A stretch of DNA of 17,989 nt from Bacillota bacterium (GTDB lineage Bacteria > Bacillota > Desulfotomaculia > Desulfotomaculales > Desulfotomaculaceae), in the NCBI GenBank assembly GCA_023481335.1, contig JAMCWI010000091.1, forward strand, positions 1 through 17,989. Reading direction: 5' to 3'. Shown one piece after another: positions 1 through 6,476 of this stretch (the first letter of the stretch is position 1; the number at the start of each line of letters is the position of its first letter). The position numbers and the translations under genes were made by a program. Under the pieces are notes generated by a model. That model saw only the letters and a list, made by a program, of their open reading frames with translations, did not search any database and was not told the origin of the DNA.

Positions 1-766
1 ACCGCTGCAGTTTTTTTAGTTGATTTCTATAGTCAAGTTCATAGTTTTCCGCACACCGCTGCCAGGCCTCCGGGGTTGCCACCAGTTCCCGGCAGGGGGT
101 AATGCGAATCTGCTTCAATTTATCCAGTGATCGCTGGTTGGCCACATCAAAGTGACGGATGGAATCCACCTCGTCGTCAAAAAACTCCAGGCGAACGGGG
201 TTGGCGGCGGTCATGGGGTAGATATCGATAATGCCGCCCCGGCTGGAAAACTGTCCCCGGCCTTCCACCAGCTCCACTCTTTCGTAACCCATCTTGACAA
301 GTTCCAGGCGGAATTGATCCAAATCCACCCGCTGGCCCAGGGAGAGTTCCAGACCGGCCGAACGAAACACCTCCGGCGGGGCCAGTCTTCTTAACAGTGC
401 CTCCACCGAGGTTACCACCAGCATGGATTCGCCCGCAGTGATTTTTTCCAGCACCCGCAGCCGCTGGGCCAGCACTTCGTTGCTGTGGGCCAGCACCTGG
501 TAGGGCAGCAGCTGCCACACCGGGAAGAGCTGGACCTGGGTTCCCGGCAGCAGAGAGGTTAGATCATCCACCAGGGTGCCCGCCTCGGTTTCTCCCGGTG
601 TCACCACCAAAACCGGCCGGCCGGCATGGGCCAGCCCGGCAAACAGGTAACTGCGCTGGGAACCGGACAGCCCAAACACCATTTGTTGGGTAAAGCCCTT
701 TTGCAGCCCCTGCAGCAGGTTTTGATATTCAATTGTGGACTTCAATGGCCGCAGTAATCCGTTCAT
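1..766 (-). CDS. mfd: Transcription-repair coupling factor Mfd, N-terminal part (cut by window edge)
   Basis: The reading frame is open from an ATG at 766 to the left edge, giving 255 codons of a protein normally near 1,150-1,180 residues. Mfd is the SF2 translocase that displaces stalled RNA polymerase and recruits UvrA to transcribed-strand lesions. The visible part is the UvrB-like module that contacts UvrA: a helix after the start (LLQGLQKGFTQQMVFGLSGS, with a degenerate Walker-A-like region), then LFPVWQLLPYQVLAHSNEV, a run ending in TSVEALLRRLAPP, and the family signature GQFSSRGGIIDIYPM near residues 187-201. The helicase motifs and RNA polymerase-interaction domain lie outside the window. 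GGAGAG stands just upstream of the ATG. It is the last gene of the leftward pth-PrsW-like-mfd series and matches the Bacillota position of mfd downstream of pth. Confidence 0.93.
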   Translation of the reverse strand, partial: MNGLLRPLKSTIEYQNLLQGLQKGFTQQMVFGLSGSQRSYLFAGLAHAGRPVLVVTPGETEAGTLVDDLTSLLPGTQVQLFPVWQLLPYQVLAHSNEVLAQRLRVLEKITAGESMLVVTSVEALLRRLAPPEVFRSAGLELSLGQRVDLDQFRLELVKMGYERVELVEGRGQFSSRGGIIDIYPMTAANPVRLEFFDDEVDSIRHFDVANQRSLDKLKQIRITPCRELVATPEAWQRCAENYELDYRNQLKKLQR

Positions 767-778
767 TTGCTCTCCTGT

Positions 779-833
779 CTTTTGAGAGGTGGGAAGTGGG
801 AAGTTAGATGTTAGATGTTAGAAGTGGAGATAC
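779..833. repeat. Degenerate GAGGTTA-type heptamer repeat
   Basis: Just upstream of mfd the sequence runs through imperfect heptamers (GAGGTGG, GAAGTGG, GAAGTTA, GATGTTA, GATGTTA, GAAGTGG). They are the same unit family as the large array at 2524-2763. Only one orientation is seen here, with no terminal inverted repeats. The rest of the gap to about 960 is AT-rich and shows no convincing gene. Confidence 0.7.
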
Positions 834-961
834 TTACTTTATTTTAGTAGTTTTCTGTTTTCCCACTGCATGCTTTCTTCTCCCACATTCTATATGATTT
901 GGAAGATAAAATTTAATAAGTTTCTGTGGTGTTGTATTTATATCTGAAGCAAACGGTTTCA

Positions 962-1008
962 GCCCGGTAGAAGATGAGGGGGAGGTTTCCTCTCATCTTC
1001 TACCGGGC
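962..1008. terminator. Perfect 17-bp inverted repeat (terminator-like stem-loop without U-tract)
   Basis: Positions 962-978 (GCCCGGTAGAAGATGAG) pair perfectly with 992-1008 around a 13-nt loop. It lies 52 bp past the stop of the minus-strand PrsW-like gene and upstream of mfd. Neither strand has a clear T-run after the stem, so it is not a textbook intrinsic terminator. It could act as an mRNA 3'-end stabiliser, a weak terminator or a protein-binding palindrome. Confidence 0.55.
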
Positions 1009-1060
1009 AGGCTGGTTCTATTGAATGTTTATTTCCTTTGGCAGGCAAATTATATCCCAG

Positions 1061-1501
1061 TTATTCCTGTCCCGTCAAGTGAGTCTTGGCCCGTTGGCTA
1101 TAGTAAACCACCGCCAGGTTCCAAGCAGTATGGGCCAAGGTTGCCGCCAACAGTGCCGCTAAAAAACCCCTGTCGCTAACAATACGCACGGTAATGTATC
1201 CGAACAATGTGTGGGCAGCTAAAGCGGTCCAGCCCGCCACCACCCCCCCGGCTCCCCGGCGCCGCAGTTCCACAAAGGCTTCCACAAAGCCAAAACCCAC
1301 ATGAGTCCAAAGTATGGGTGCCCCCAACAGCAGTGCCCACAGGGTCTTTGCCAACTCCTCCGCCAAAGGGGTCAGGTAGGTTATGCCTTTGTTCCCGGCG
1401 AAAGGCAGTATCCGCCCGTTCACCGCCCAGGCGGTGCCTGCGGCAAGGAGACTGGCGGCTAGGACAAAGGGAATATGGGGGGCCTGGATCAGTTCAGGCA
1501 T
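1061..1501 (-). CDS. Small PrsW/CPBP-like membrane protein (putative intramembrane protease family)
   Basis: This is a 146-residue, very hydrophobic protein with about four membrane segments. The motif set fits the PrsW branch of the CPBP/Abi superfamily of intramembrane glutamyl-type proteases: EE..K at residues 48-52 (LAEELAKTLW), GFGFVE with E74, LAAH..FG with H97, and H..WN at 124-128. PrsW proper cleaves anti-sigma factors; the substrate here is unknown. It is shorter than typical PrsW (about 200 or more residues). The start is placed at 1501 because GGAGGT lies 5 nt upstream; an in-frame ATG ten codons earlier has no ribosome binding site. It sits between pth and mfd, where Bacillus carries fin, but it is not Fin-like (no zinc cysteines). 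Family assignment is fairly safe from motifs; enzymatic activity is inferred. Confidence 0.72.
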   Translation of the reverse strand: MPELIQAPHIPFVLAASLLAAGTAWAVNGRILPFAGNKGITYLTPLAEELAKTLWALLLGAPILWTHVGFGFVEAFVELRRRGAGGVVAGWTALAAHTLFGYITVRIVSDRGFLAALLAATLAHTAWNLAVVYYSQRAKTHLTGQE

Positions 1502-1530
1502 AAAGAACCTCCAATCAGGTAATCGCCCCA

Positions 1531-1700
1531 ACTTGTTGAAGAACTATAAGTAAGCAGGTAGACTGGCTATTCCAAAAGCGAAGCGGGCACAGGAGAGGTG
1601 AGATGTGAGAAGTTAGAGGTTAGATGTTTGGGCATTTTTCTTACTTCCAACATCTCACTTCTCACCCCTCAAAAGCTAGGCTGCCTGCGTGCACACCCCT
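1531..1700. repeat. Copy 1 of the dispersed palindromic element (diverged)
   Basis: This copy begins ACTTGTTGAAGAACT and carries GTAAGCAGG near its left end. It shares the centre TTAGATGTTTGGGCATTTTT with copies 2 and 3, then the inverted heptamers, then AAAGCTAGGCTGCCTGCG. It differs from the other two by an unrelated stretch near 1561-1594 and by a decayed right end. No flanking terminator duplication is visible. It fills the space between pth and the PrsW-like gene and ends about 30 bp before that gene's start, so that gene's promoter may lie in it. Confidence 0.75.
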
Positions 1701-1768
1701 AAAACTTTCAGATTATATATTCTTGCCTAACCCCCTGTAATAGTTCACCATAATTATTTTTAATCCCG

Positions 1769-2404
1769 TTACTCCTGTGCAGGCACTTCTTTTGTCTCAC
1801 CGTTACCCCCGGCTGCCTCGGTCTTTGGTTTTTCCTTTTGGCTTTTGGGTTTTTGATTAAATTTGTTCATGGCCTTATCCGGACCCTCGGATACCCATAC
1901 CTTTACGGCATCCACCGCCGCGGCGATGGCCGGAGCCATCATTTCGGCCTCGGTGCCGGTGATTTTCCCCAGGACATGGTCCACAGCACCATGCTCAGAC
2001 CGCCCGATCCCCACTCTCATGCGGGTGAATTCCTGTGTTCCCAACAGTTCAATAATGCTTTTCAGTCCCTTTTGCCCTCCGGCACTGCCGTTTTTGCGAA
2101 TGCGCAGACAGCCCGGGGGCAAATCCATGTCATCGGTAATCACCAGAAGATCCTCAGGGGTCAGCTTGTACCAATTTAGCAAGGCCGCCACAGATTGCCC
2201 GCTCAGGTTCATGTAGGTTTGGGGCTTGGCCAGAATGACCTTTTGACCCCCTATTTGTCCTTGTGCCACCAGGGCTTTGTGCTGGTTCTTGCTTAGATGC
2301 AGCCCCAGTTCCCCGGCCAAGCGGTCAACCACCATAAAGCCTATATTATGCCTGGTTTGTGCATACTCCGCACCAGGATTGCCCAGGCCCACAATCAATT
2401 TCAT
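1769..2404 (-). CDS. pth: Peptidyl-tRNA hydrolase
   Basis: This 211-residue protein releases tRNA from peptidyl-tRNA that has dropped off ribosomes. The N-terminus MKLIVGLGNPGAEYAQTRHN holds the family signature with N9 and catalytic H19. KPQTYMNLSG supplies N66, and DDMDLPPG supplies D92. The usual GGHNGL segment reads GGQKGL here (residues 109-114), so the Asn equivalent to E. coli N114 is Lys. The last 25 or so residues form a Lys/Glu/Pro-rich tail beyond the usual end. The start at 2404 is fixed by AAGGAGG nine bases upstream; an 18-codon extension in the same frame has no binding site. It is read leftward, with a long repeat array separating it from rplY and a dispersed repeat after it. 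Confidence 0.96.
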   Translation of the reverse strand: MKLIVGLGNPGAEYAQTRHNIGFMVVDRLAGELGLHLSKNQHKALVAQGQIGGQKVILAKPQTYMNLSGQSVAALLNWYKLTPEDLLVITDDMDLPPGCLRIRKNGSAGGQKGLKSIIELLGTQEFTRMRVGIGRSEHGAVDHVLGKITGTEAEMMAPAIAAAVDAVKVWVSEGPDKAMNKFNQKPKSQKEKPKTEAAGGNGETKEVPAQE

Positions 2405-2470
2405 AATAAACAACCTCCTTACCGAAGGTATTGTACCCCAGTAAGCAATTGGAGGCAATAGGTAAATAAG

Positions 2471-2763
2471 TTAGAGGTGAGAGGTGAGAGGTTAGAAGTT
2501 AGAGGTTGGACGTGAGAATAAATCTAACCTCTAACCTCTAACCTCTAACCTCTAACCTCTAACTTCTAACTTCTAACCTCTAACCTCTAACCTCTAACTT
2601 CTAACTTCTAACCTCTAACCTCTAACCTCTAACCTCTAACCTCTAACCTCTAACTTCTAACCTCTAACCTCTAACCTCTAACTTCTAACTTCTAACCTCT
2701 AACCTCTAACCTCTAACCTCTAACCTCTAACCTCTAACCTCTAACCTCTAACCTCTAACCTCT
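2471..2763. repeat. 34-unit heptamer tandem array CTAACCT/CTAACTT with a short inverted arm
   Basis: From 2524 to 2761 there are 34 consecutive heptamers without insertions or deletions. Units 6, 7, 11, 12, 19, 23 and 24 read CTAACTT; all others read CTAACCT. At 2471-2508 the complementary orientation occurs (GAGGTGA, GAGGTTA, GAAGTTA, GAGGTTG), so the locus can fold back on itself. TAA (plus) or TAG (minus) appears in every frame, so it is not coding. Read leftward with pth, the RNA would carry repeated GAGGUUA, which resembles a ribosome binding site. It fills the whole pth-rplY gap and ends 10 bp from the rplY stop codon. Confidence 0.97.
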
Positions 2764-2773
2764 CAAAATATGG

Positions 2774-3406
2774 TTATTCCTTCTCCGAGGTCTTGGTCTT
2801 GGCCTCTTCCATGGGTTCCGGCTCTACTTCCGGCTGGCCGGCCGGTTCAGGAGCCTTCATGACAGCAACACCCACCACGGTGGTGTGCGGGTGATCCAGT
2901 ATTTTAACGCCCTCGGGTATGTTTAAATCACTGACCGACAGTGCATCGCCAATCATTAATTCGCTGATATCCACTCGAATGGCATCGGGAATCCGGCTGG
3001 GCAGACACTCCACCTCGGCGCTGCGCATGTCATGCTGTACAACACCTCCCAGGGCGACACCCTTGGGGGTTCCTGCCAATTGTACCGGCACCACCGTACG
3101 GATCTTGGTGTCCTCCGTCACATGTTGAAAATCCACATGCTGGATCCGGTGATGCAAAGCATCCATCTGCAGGCTTTTTACCATGACGGTTTGCTTGCTG
3201 CCATTCACGTTCATGTTAATTAAAGTGTTGCGACCGGTTACGGAGCCAAGAATTTTCTTTAAGTCCTTGGCATCCACGGAGATGGCCATGGTTCCCGTTT
3301 GTTTGCCATAAACTACACCGGGAATGGCTCCGCCGTCCCTGATTTGCTTTAAACTGGATTTGGTGCGCTCTTCCCTGACGCTGGCATCTAATGCTGCATC
3401 TGTCAT
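2774..3406 (-). CDS. rplY: 50S ribosomal protein L25 / general stress protein Ctc
   Basis: This 210-residue protein is of the long Ctc/TL5 type that binds 5S rRNA. An N-terminal L25 domain (about residues 1-95, with the GAIPGVVYGK motif and HHRIQHVDFQHV near its end) is followed by the TL5-type beta domain (about 100-185, with RIPDAIRVDISELMIGD and HPHTTVVGV). An acidic Glu/Pro/Lys tail (about 188-210) closes the protein. AGGAGG lies 8-9 bases before the ATG. The family usually sits directly downstream of prs; here prs is about 13.5 kb away, and rplY has its own plausible promoter. It is followed by the heptamer array and pth. Confidence 0.95.
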   Translation of the reverse strand: MTDAALDASVREERTKSSLKQIRDGGAIPGVVYGKQTGTMAISVDAKDLKKILGSVTGRNTLINMNVNGSKQTVMVKSLQMDALHHRIQHVDFQHVTEDTKIRTVVPVQLAGTPKGVALGGVVQHDMRSAEVECLPSRIPDAIRVDISELMIGDALSVSDLNIPEGVKILDHPHTTVVGVAVMKAPEPAGQPEVEPEPMEEAKTKTSEKE

Positions 3407-3451
3407 CTGATTGACCTCCTGACAAAATAGAAGAAAATCCTATCACTACTT

Positions 3452-3480
3452 CTATTATTGCCTATTAATGGTCATATCAA
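3452..3480 (-). promoter_or_regulatory. Candidate sigma-A-type promoter of rplY
   Basis: Read leftward, TTGATA (3475-3480) and TAATAG (3452-3457) are separated by 17 bases and lie about 45 bp before the rplY start. The match is moderate. Its presence fits rplY being transcribed independently of prs, with the divergent PRC-barrel gene beginning just to the right. Confidence 0.4.
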
Positions 3481-3538
3481 ACAATGCAGTGGCATAAAGA
3501 TGATGGTAAAGAGTATGGGTAAAGGGGGGCCTTTTCTT

Positions 3539-4657
3539 ATGCGCAAGAGCAAGAAGTTTATCGGGATGCCAGTGATCAGCCTTGCCGAAGGCCAGCAGAT
3601 GGGAACCGTTAAGGGGTTGGTGGTTGATCCTGTTCAACAAAAAGTTGCCGCCCTCATCATAGAGCAAAAAGGTTGGTTTAGTGAGCAAAAATTTGTGCCT
3701 TACGGCAAGGTGCGGAGCGTTGGGGCGGACGCCATTACCATTGATCAGGGAGCGGTGGTGGAAAAGGGTACCGGTCTGCCGGATATTTTAAAACTCTTTA
3801 AGGACAAAGTGGCCATCATCGGCTGTAAGATCATTATGGAAAACGGCTCCAACCTGGGTGAGGTGGATGAATATTTTGTGGAAGAAACCACCGGCAGTAT
3901 TGTGGGCCTGGAAGTTATCGGCAATTTGTTGAACAGTATCATCAAGGGCAAATCTTACTTGGACATTGGTTTTGTGAATACCATCGGCAAGCAGTTGGTG
4001 GTGGTCTCCAATGACGCCATGGTGAACACTGTCAAAATTGACGGCGGCCTGCAGGAGACCGTTAAGCAAATTAAGGACAGCACCAGCCATATCTGGGAAA
4101 GCACCCTGCAAAAAACCAAGGAACTGGGCAGTAAAACCAAGGAGCTAAGCAGCAAGACCAAAGAAGAACTGGAAAACAAGACAAAGGATCTCACCGGCAT
4201 CACCATGGGTTTGGGCGAAAGCCTGCTGGAAAAGGTAAGAGGGAAAGATAAAAGCGATGAAGCGGCGGCTGACCCCGCAGCCCGGTCTGCCGACCCCATA
4301 GAAGATGTGGTGGAAGTGAAGGACCTGCCGCCGGAAGCCTCTGTAAAAGAGGAGGAAAAACTCACCCGGGCGGCTCAGCCCATAGAAGATCAAGTAGCCG
4401 TGGCGGACCTGCCGCCGGAGGCCTTTGCGGTGGAGGAAAAGGAAGCAACCCGGTCCGCTGAGCCGGTGGAAGACCAGGTGGAAGTGGCAGACCTGCCGCC
4501 GGAGGCCTTCGACCGGGCAGAGGGAGCTGTTCAGGAATCCCTGGGACCGGAAATCCAAAAGGACGACGATTCTGTTGCCCAAGAATTCGTTGATGGTGAG
4601 GTTCAAAAACCTGTTGTGGAAAATGAGGAACCCCCTAAAGAAAACAACAAACAATAG
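3539..4657 (+). CDS. PRC-barrel domain protein with amphipathic helix region and three acidic tandem repeats
   Basis: This 372-residue protein has two PRC-barrel domains (about residues 5-75, from KFIGMPVIS, and about 83-165, from KVAIIGCKIIMENGSNLGEV). Such domains are found in RimM, photosynthetic reaction centre H subunit and Bacillota sporulation proteins such as YlmC. Next is a helical Lys/Glu/Thr stretch with repeated TKELGSKTKELSSKTKEELE, resembling LEA-type or apolipoprotein-like helices. Then come three 27-28-residue repeats (DNA 4286-4369, 4370-4453, 4454-4534), each with a PIED.V.V.DLPPEA core. The tail is acidic. I placed the start at 3539 because AAAGGGGGG lies 9 bases upstream; earlier in-frame ATGs (from 3458) lack a good binding site. 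The substrate or partner is unknown. It has no signal peptide. A terminator stem follows at once and is duplicated by an inserted repeat. Confidence 0.8.
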   Translation: MRKSKKFIGMPVISLAEGQQMGTVKGLVVDPVQQKVAALIIEQKGWFSEQKFVPYGKVRSVGADAITIDQGAVVEKGTGLPDILKLFKDKVAIIGCKIIMENGSNLGEVDEYFVEETTGSIVGLEVIGNLLNSIIKGKSYLDIGFVNTIGKQLVVVSNDAMVNTVKIDGGLQETVKQIKDSTSHIWESTLQKTKELGSKTKELSSKTKEELENKTKDLTGITMGLGESLLEKVRGKDKSDEAAADPAARSADPIEDVVEVKDLPPEASVKEEEKLTRAAQPIEDQVAVADLPPEAFAVEEKEATRSAEPVEDQVEVADLPPEAFDRAEGAVQESLGPEIQKDDDSVAQEFVDGEVQKPVVENEEPPKENNKQ

Positions 4658-4670
4658 GAAACTACTTTTT

Positions 4671-4693
4671 AAACAGCCTCCCCGGGGCTGTTT
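4671..4693 (+). terminator. Terminator stem, proximal copy of a duplication, after the PRC-barrel gene
   Basis: The stem AAACAGCC / GGCTGTTT (extending to about 11 pairs) begins 13 bp after the stop codon. It has lost a downstream T-run because the 150-bp repeat element begins directly after it. The distal copy at 4846-4868 does carry a T-run. Confidence 0.75.
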
Positions 4694-4694
4694 A

Positions 4695-4844
4695 AGCTTG
4701 TTGAAAGACTCGCGGTAAGCAGGCAAATGAGAGGTTAGAGGTTAGAAGTTAGAGGTTAGATGTTTGGGCATTTTTCTCACTTCCAACATCTCACTTCTTA
4801 CCTCTTAAAAGCCAGGCTGCCTGCGAGGACTTTCTCAACAATCT
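4695..4844. mobile_element. 150-bp palindromic MITE-like element, copy 2
   Basis: The ends are imperfect inverted repeats: AGCTTGTTGAAAGACT on the left, AGATTGTTGAGAAAGT read inward from the right, each followed by a GCAGGC block. Inside, GAGGTTA heptamers on the left face TCACTTC/TTACCTC heptamers on the right around TGTTTGGGCATTTTTCTCAC, so the whole can fold as one hairpin. It has no ORF. It is flanked by 23-bp direct repeats (4671-4693 and 4846-4868, four mismatches) that are each a terminator stem-loop. The interior is almost identical to copy 3. A transposase acting in trans would be required; none is present here. Confidence 0.8.
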
Positions 4845-4845
4845 G

Positions 4846-4876
4846 AAACAGCCTTCTCGAGGCCGTTTCTATTTTT
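4846..4876 (+). terminator. Distal copy of the duplicated terminator, with T-tract
   Basis: AAACAGCC and GGCCGTTT pair with one mismatch around a short loop, followed by CTATTTTTA. This is the copy that retains the T-run, so it is likely the original 3' half of the PRC-barrel gene terminator. Confidence 0.65.
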
Positions 4877-4972
4877 ATGAGTTGTTATCACTGCACAGGT
4901 TTTGTAATCCGTCTGATTGAAAATTGCATAAACCCCACCCCCAAACGGCACCTTATAATTGAGGTGATGCAG

Positions 4973-5299
4973 ATGCCGCAGATAAAAATACGAGGGATTG
5001 CGGTTGAACAAGTACAATTTATCAGCAAGGAGCTGGTGCATGAGCTGCAGCAGGTGATTGGCTGCCCGGAGGAAGACCTGACGTTGGAATGGATTCCGGC
5101 CACAACCATTTCCAACGGCCATATTGTGCCCGGCTATCCCTTTGTGGAAGTGGCCTGGTTTGACCGGGGCCAGGAGATTCAGAACCGGGTGGCCAAATCA
5201 ATCACCCGTTTTATCCAAAAGACCGGGCACGGAAGCGTTGACATTATGTTTACGGTGTTTGAGAAAAACCGATACTACGAAAACGGTGAGCATTTTTAA
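4973..5299 (+). CDS. DUF1904 family protein
   Basis: This 108-residue soluble protein has features of the DUF1904 family: the start MPQIKIRGI (Pro directly after the initiator Met, as in the 4-oxalocrotonate tautomerase-like fold), EDLTLEW.PAT near residue 40, FVEVAWFDRGQEIQNRVA in the middle, and the end YYENGEHF. The family function is not known; the tautomerase-like fold makes the N-terminal Pro worth noting but does not prove activity. The start at 4973 is chosen for GAGGTG at 4961-4966; the ATG at 4967 abuts that site directly and a longer frame from 4877 has none. It may be co-transcribed with the hemolysin III-type gene 78 bp downstream. Confidence 0.85.
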   Translation: MPQIKIRGIAVEQVQFISKELVHELQQVIGCPEEDLTLEWIPATTISNGHIVPGYPFVEVAWFDRGQEIQNRVAKSITRFIQKTGHGSVDIMFTVFEKNRYYENGEHF

Positions 5300-5377
5300 T
5301 GTAAACAAGCAGGATAATTCTAATATATGGCAAATTTGATTAAGAGACTGTACTAAATAACAACCTTGAGGTGGGAA

Positions 5378-6034
5378 ATGATTAAGAAGTTACGAGACCC
5401 CTTCAGTGGATTGACTCATTTAGCCGGAGCACTTTTGTCAATCGTGGGGTTGGTTCTGCTGGTCTTAAAGGCAGTGAATTATGGCGACATCCGACATGTT
5501 GTTTCCTTTTCGATTTTTGGAGCCAGTTTAATCCTGCTTTACACCGCCAGTGCTTTGTATCATTTATTGCCTTTATCCCCGAAAGGGATTCTTTTTCTCA
5601 GGCGCATTGATCATATGATGATTTTTGTCTTAATTGCCGGTACCTACACACCGGTTTGCCTGATCCCCCTGCAGGGGGGCTGGGGTTATTCCCTCCTGGT
5701 GGGCGTTTGGCTGCTGGCGGTGGTGGGTATGGTGCTGAAAATCTTTTGGATGGGGGCTCCGCGCTGGATATCTACCCTGCTTTATGTGGTGATGGGCTGG
5801 TTGGTGGTGGTGGCCTTTTGGCCGTTACTCCAAACCCTTCCTCTCGGCGGCCTGATATGGATGGCCTTAGGCGGCCTCTTTTACACCGTCGGAGCGGTTT
5901 TTTACGGCACCAAATGGCCGCCGAACCTGATCCCCGGTTGGTTCGGCTTTCACGAAGTATTTCACCTTTTTGTGATGGCCGGCAGCTTCAGTCACTTCTG
6001 GTTGATGGATAAATATATCCTGCTGTTGAAATAA
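5378..6034 (+). CDS. Hemolysin III / TrhA-type seven-helix membrane protein (PAQR superfamily)
   Basis: This 218-residue integral membrane protein has seven predicted hydrophobic segments. PAQR/HlyIII metal-site residues are in place: SALYH (S58, H62), RRIDHMM (D78) and HEVFH (H192, H196), with AGTYTP after the third helix. Bacterial members (YplQ, TrhA) have been linked to membrane lipid homeostasis, and the old hemolysin name rests on overexpression, so haemolytic activity should not be assumed. The start at 5378 is favoured over a TTG four codons earlier because GAGGTG lies 4 bases upstream. A strong bidirectional terminator follows at 6071-6111. Confidence 0.92.
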   Translation: MIKKLRDPFSGLTHLAGALLSIVGLVLLVLKAVNYGDIRHVVSFSIFGASLILLYTASALYHLLPLSPKGILFLRRIDHMMIFVLIAGTYTPVCLIPLQGGWGYSLLVGVWLLAVVGMVLKIFWMGAPRWISTLLYVVMGWLVVVAFWPLLQTLPLGGLIWMALGGLFYTVGAVFYGTKWPPNLIPGWFGFHEVFHLFVMAGSFSHFWLMDKYILLLK

Positions 6035-6070
6035 TTCTCCAATCGTTAAAAAACACCCTTGCATAAAGAG

Positions 6071-6111
6071 AAGGTGACGGATTCCGGGAAGCCGGGTACC
6101 GTCACCTTTTT
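6071..6111 (+). terminator. Intrinsic terminator after the hemolysin III-type gene
   Basis: AAGGTGACGG (6071-6080) pairs perfectly with 6099-6108, and the stem runs into TTTTT (6107-6111). It can also serve the minus-strand small gene ending at 6146, with a weaker tail. Confidence 0.88.
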
Positions 6112-6145
6112 CGGCGGAGGTTTGTGATTATCATCACGTATTCAC

Positions 6146-6313
6146 CTATCTTTTAGGATAATTTTCGAGGATCATCTCCAAAACAGTCTTTTTCTTGGGG
6201 GTAATCTTCAGTGCATCAATTCTTTCCGAGAAATAGTTGCGGTTCTCCATGACCCTGGCCAGGGCATCCTTTGTCATAGGATGGCTGCTCTTGGTGTGTT
6301 GAGTGAACATCAT
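6146..6313 (-). CDS. 55-residue conserved-looking small protein, function unknown
   Basis: An ATG at 6313 (followed by a second ATG) opens 55 codons ending TAG at 6146. AGGAGGT lies 7 bases upstream, and a promoter-like TTGCAA-18-TATAAA precedes it. The product is basic and polar, with no signal peptide, membrane segment or cysteines. The C-terminal half (ERIDALKITPKKKTVLEMIL) looks helical. I do not recognise the family. The strong binding site, promoter and shared terminator on its left support a real gene. An overlapping ORF in another frame (6216-6470) lacks these and is not supported. Confidence 0.7.
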   Translation of the reverse strand: MMFTQHTKSSHPMTKDALARVMENRNYFSERIDALKITPKKKTVLEMILENYPKR

Positions 6314-6365
6314 GGTTCATACCTCCTTTGTTTTTTGTTACGGGTATCATACTCGATATTGTGAT

Positions 6366-6395
6366 TTTATACACTATCCCGGAGGAAAGTTGCAA
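6366..6395 (-). promoter_or_regulatory. Candidate promoter of the 55-residue protein gene
   Basis: Read leftward, TTGCAA (6390-6395) and TATAAA (6366-6371) have an 18-base spacer. They lie about 50 bp before the ATG at 6313. Confidence 0.4.
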
Positions 6396-6449
6396 TAGGA
6401 AGTAAAGCGTGAAAATTTGGTTTGTTTTGGACTGTTCGCTTCCAAAAGA

Positions 6450-6476
6450 GAAGCTGTGCATTATGTGCACAGCCTC
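6450..6476 (-). terminator. Distal copy of the duplicated terminator of the SatP-like gene
   Basis: GCTGTGCA / TGCACAGC form a perfect 8-bp stem. Read leftward it is followed by TTCTCTTTTGG, a modest T-tract. The proximal copy (6627-6653) overlaps the stop codon of the transporter gene; the repeat element lies between them. Confidence 0.6.

Noticed and set aside
868..897. Ten-codon minus-strand ORF before mfd with a purine-rich leader
   Set aside because: It is too short and without other support.
2471..2763. CRISPR array
   Set aside because: The repeats are 7 bp and directly abutting with no unique spacers, and there are no cas genes in the window.
4145..4726. 193-codon minus-strand ORF opposite the PRC-barrel gene
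   Set aside because: It is a shadow that arises from the repeats of the real gene and extends into the terminator.
4695..4844. Group IIC intron, because of the terminator target
   Set aside because: It is only 150 bp, has terminal inverted repeats and flanking direct repeats, and shows no intron domain V or reverse transcriptase.
6216..6470. 84-codon minus-strand ORF
   Set aside because: It overlaps the better supported 55-residue gene in another frame and has no binding site.
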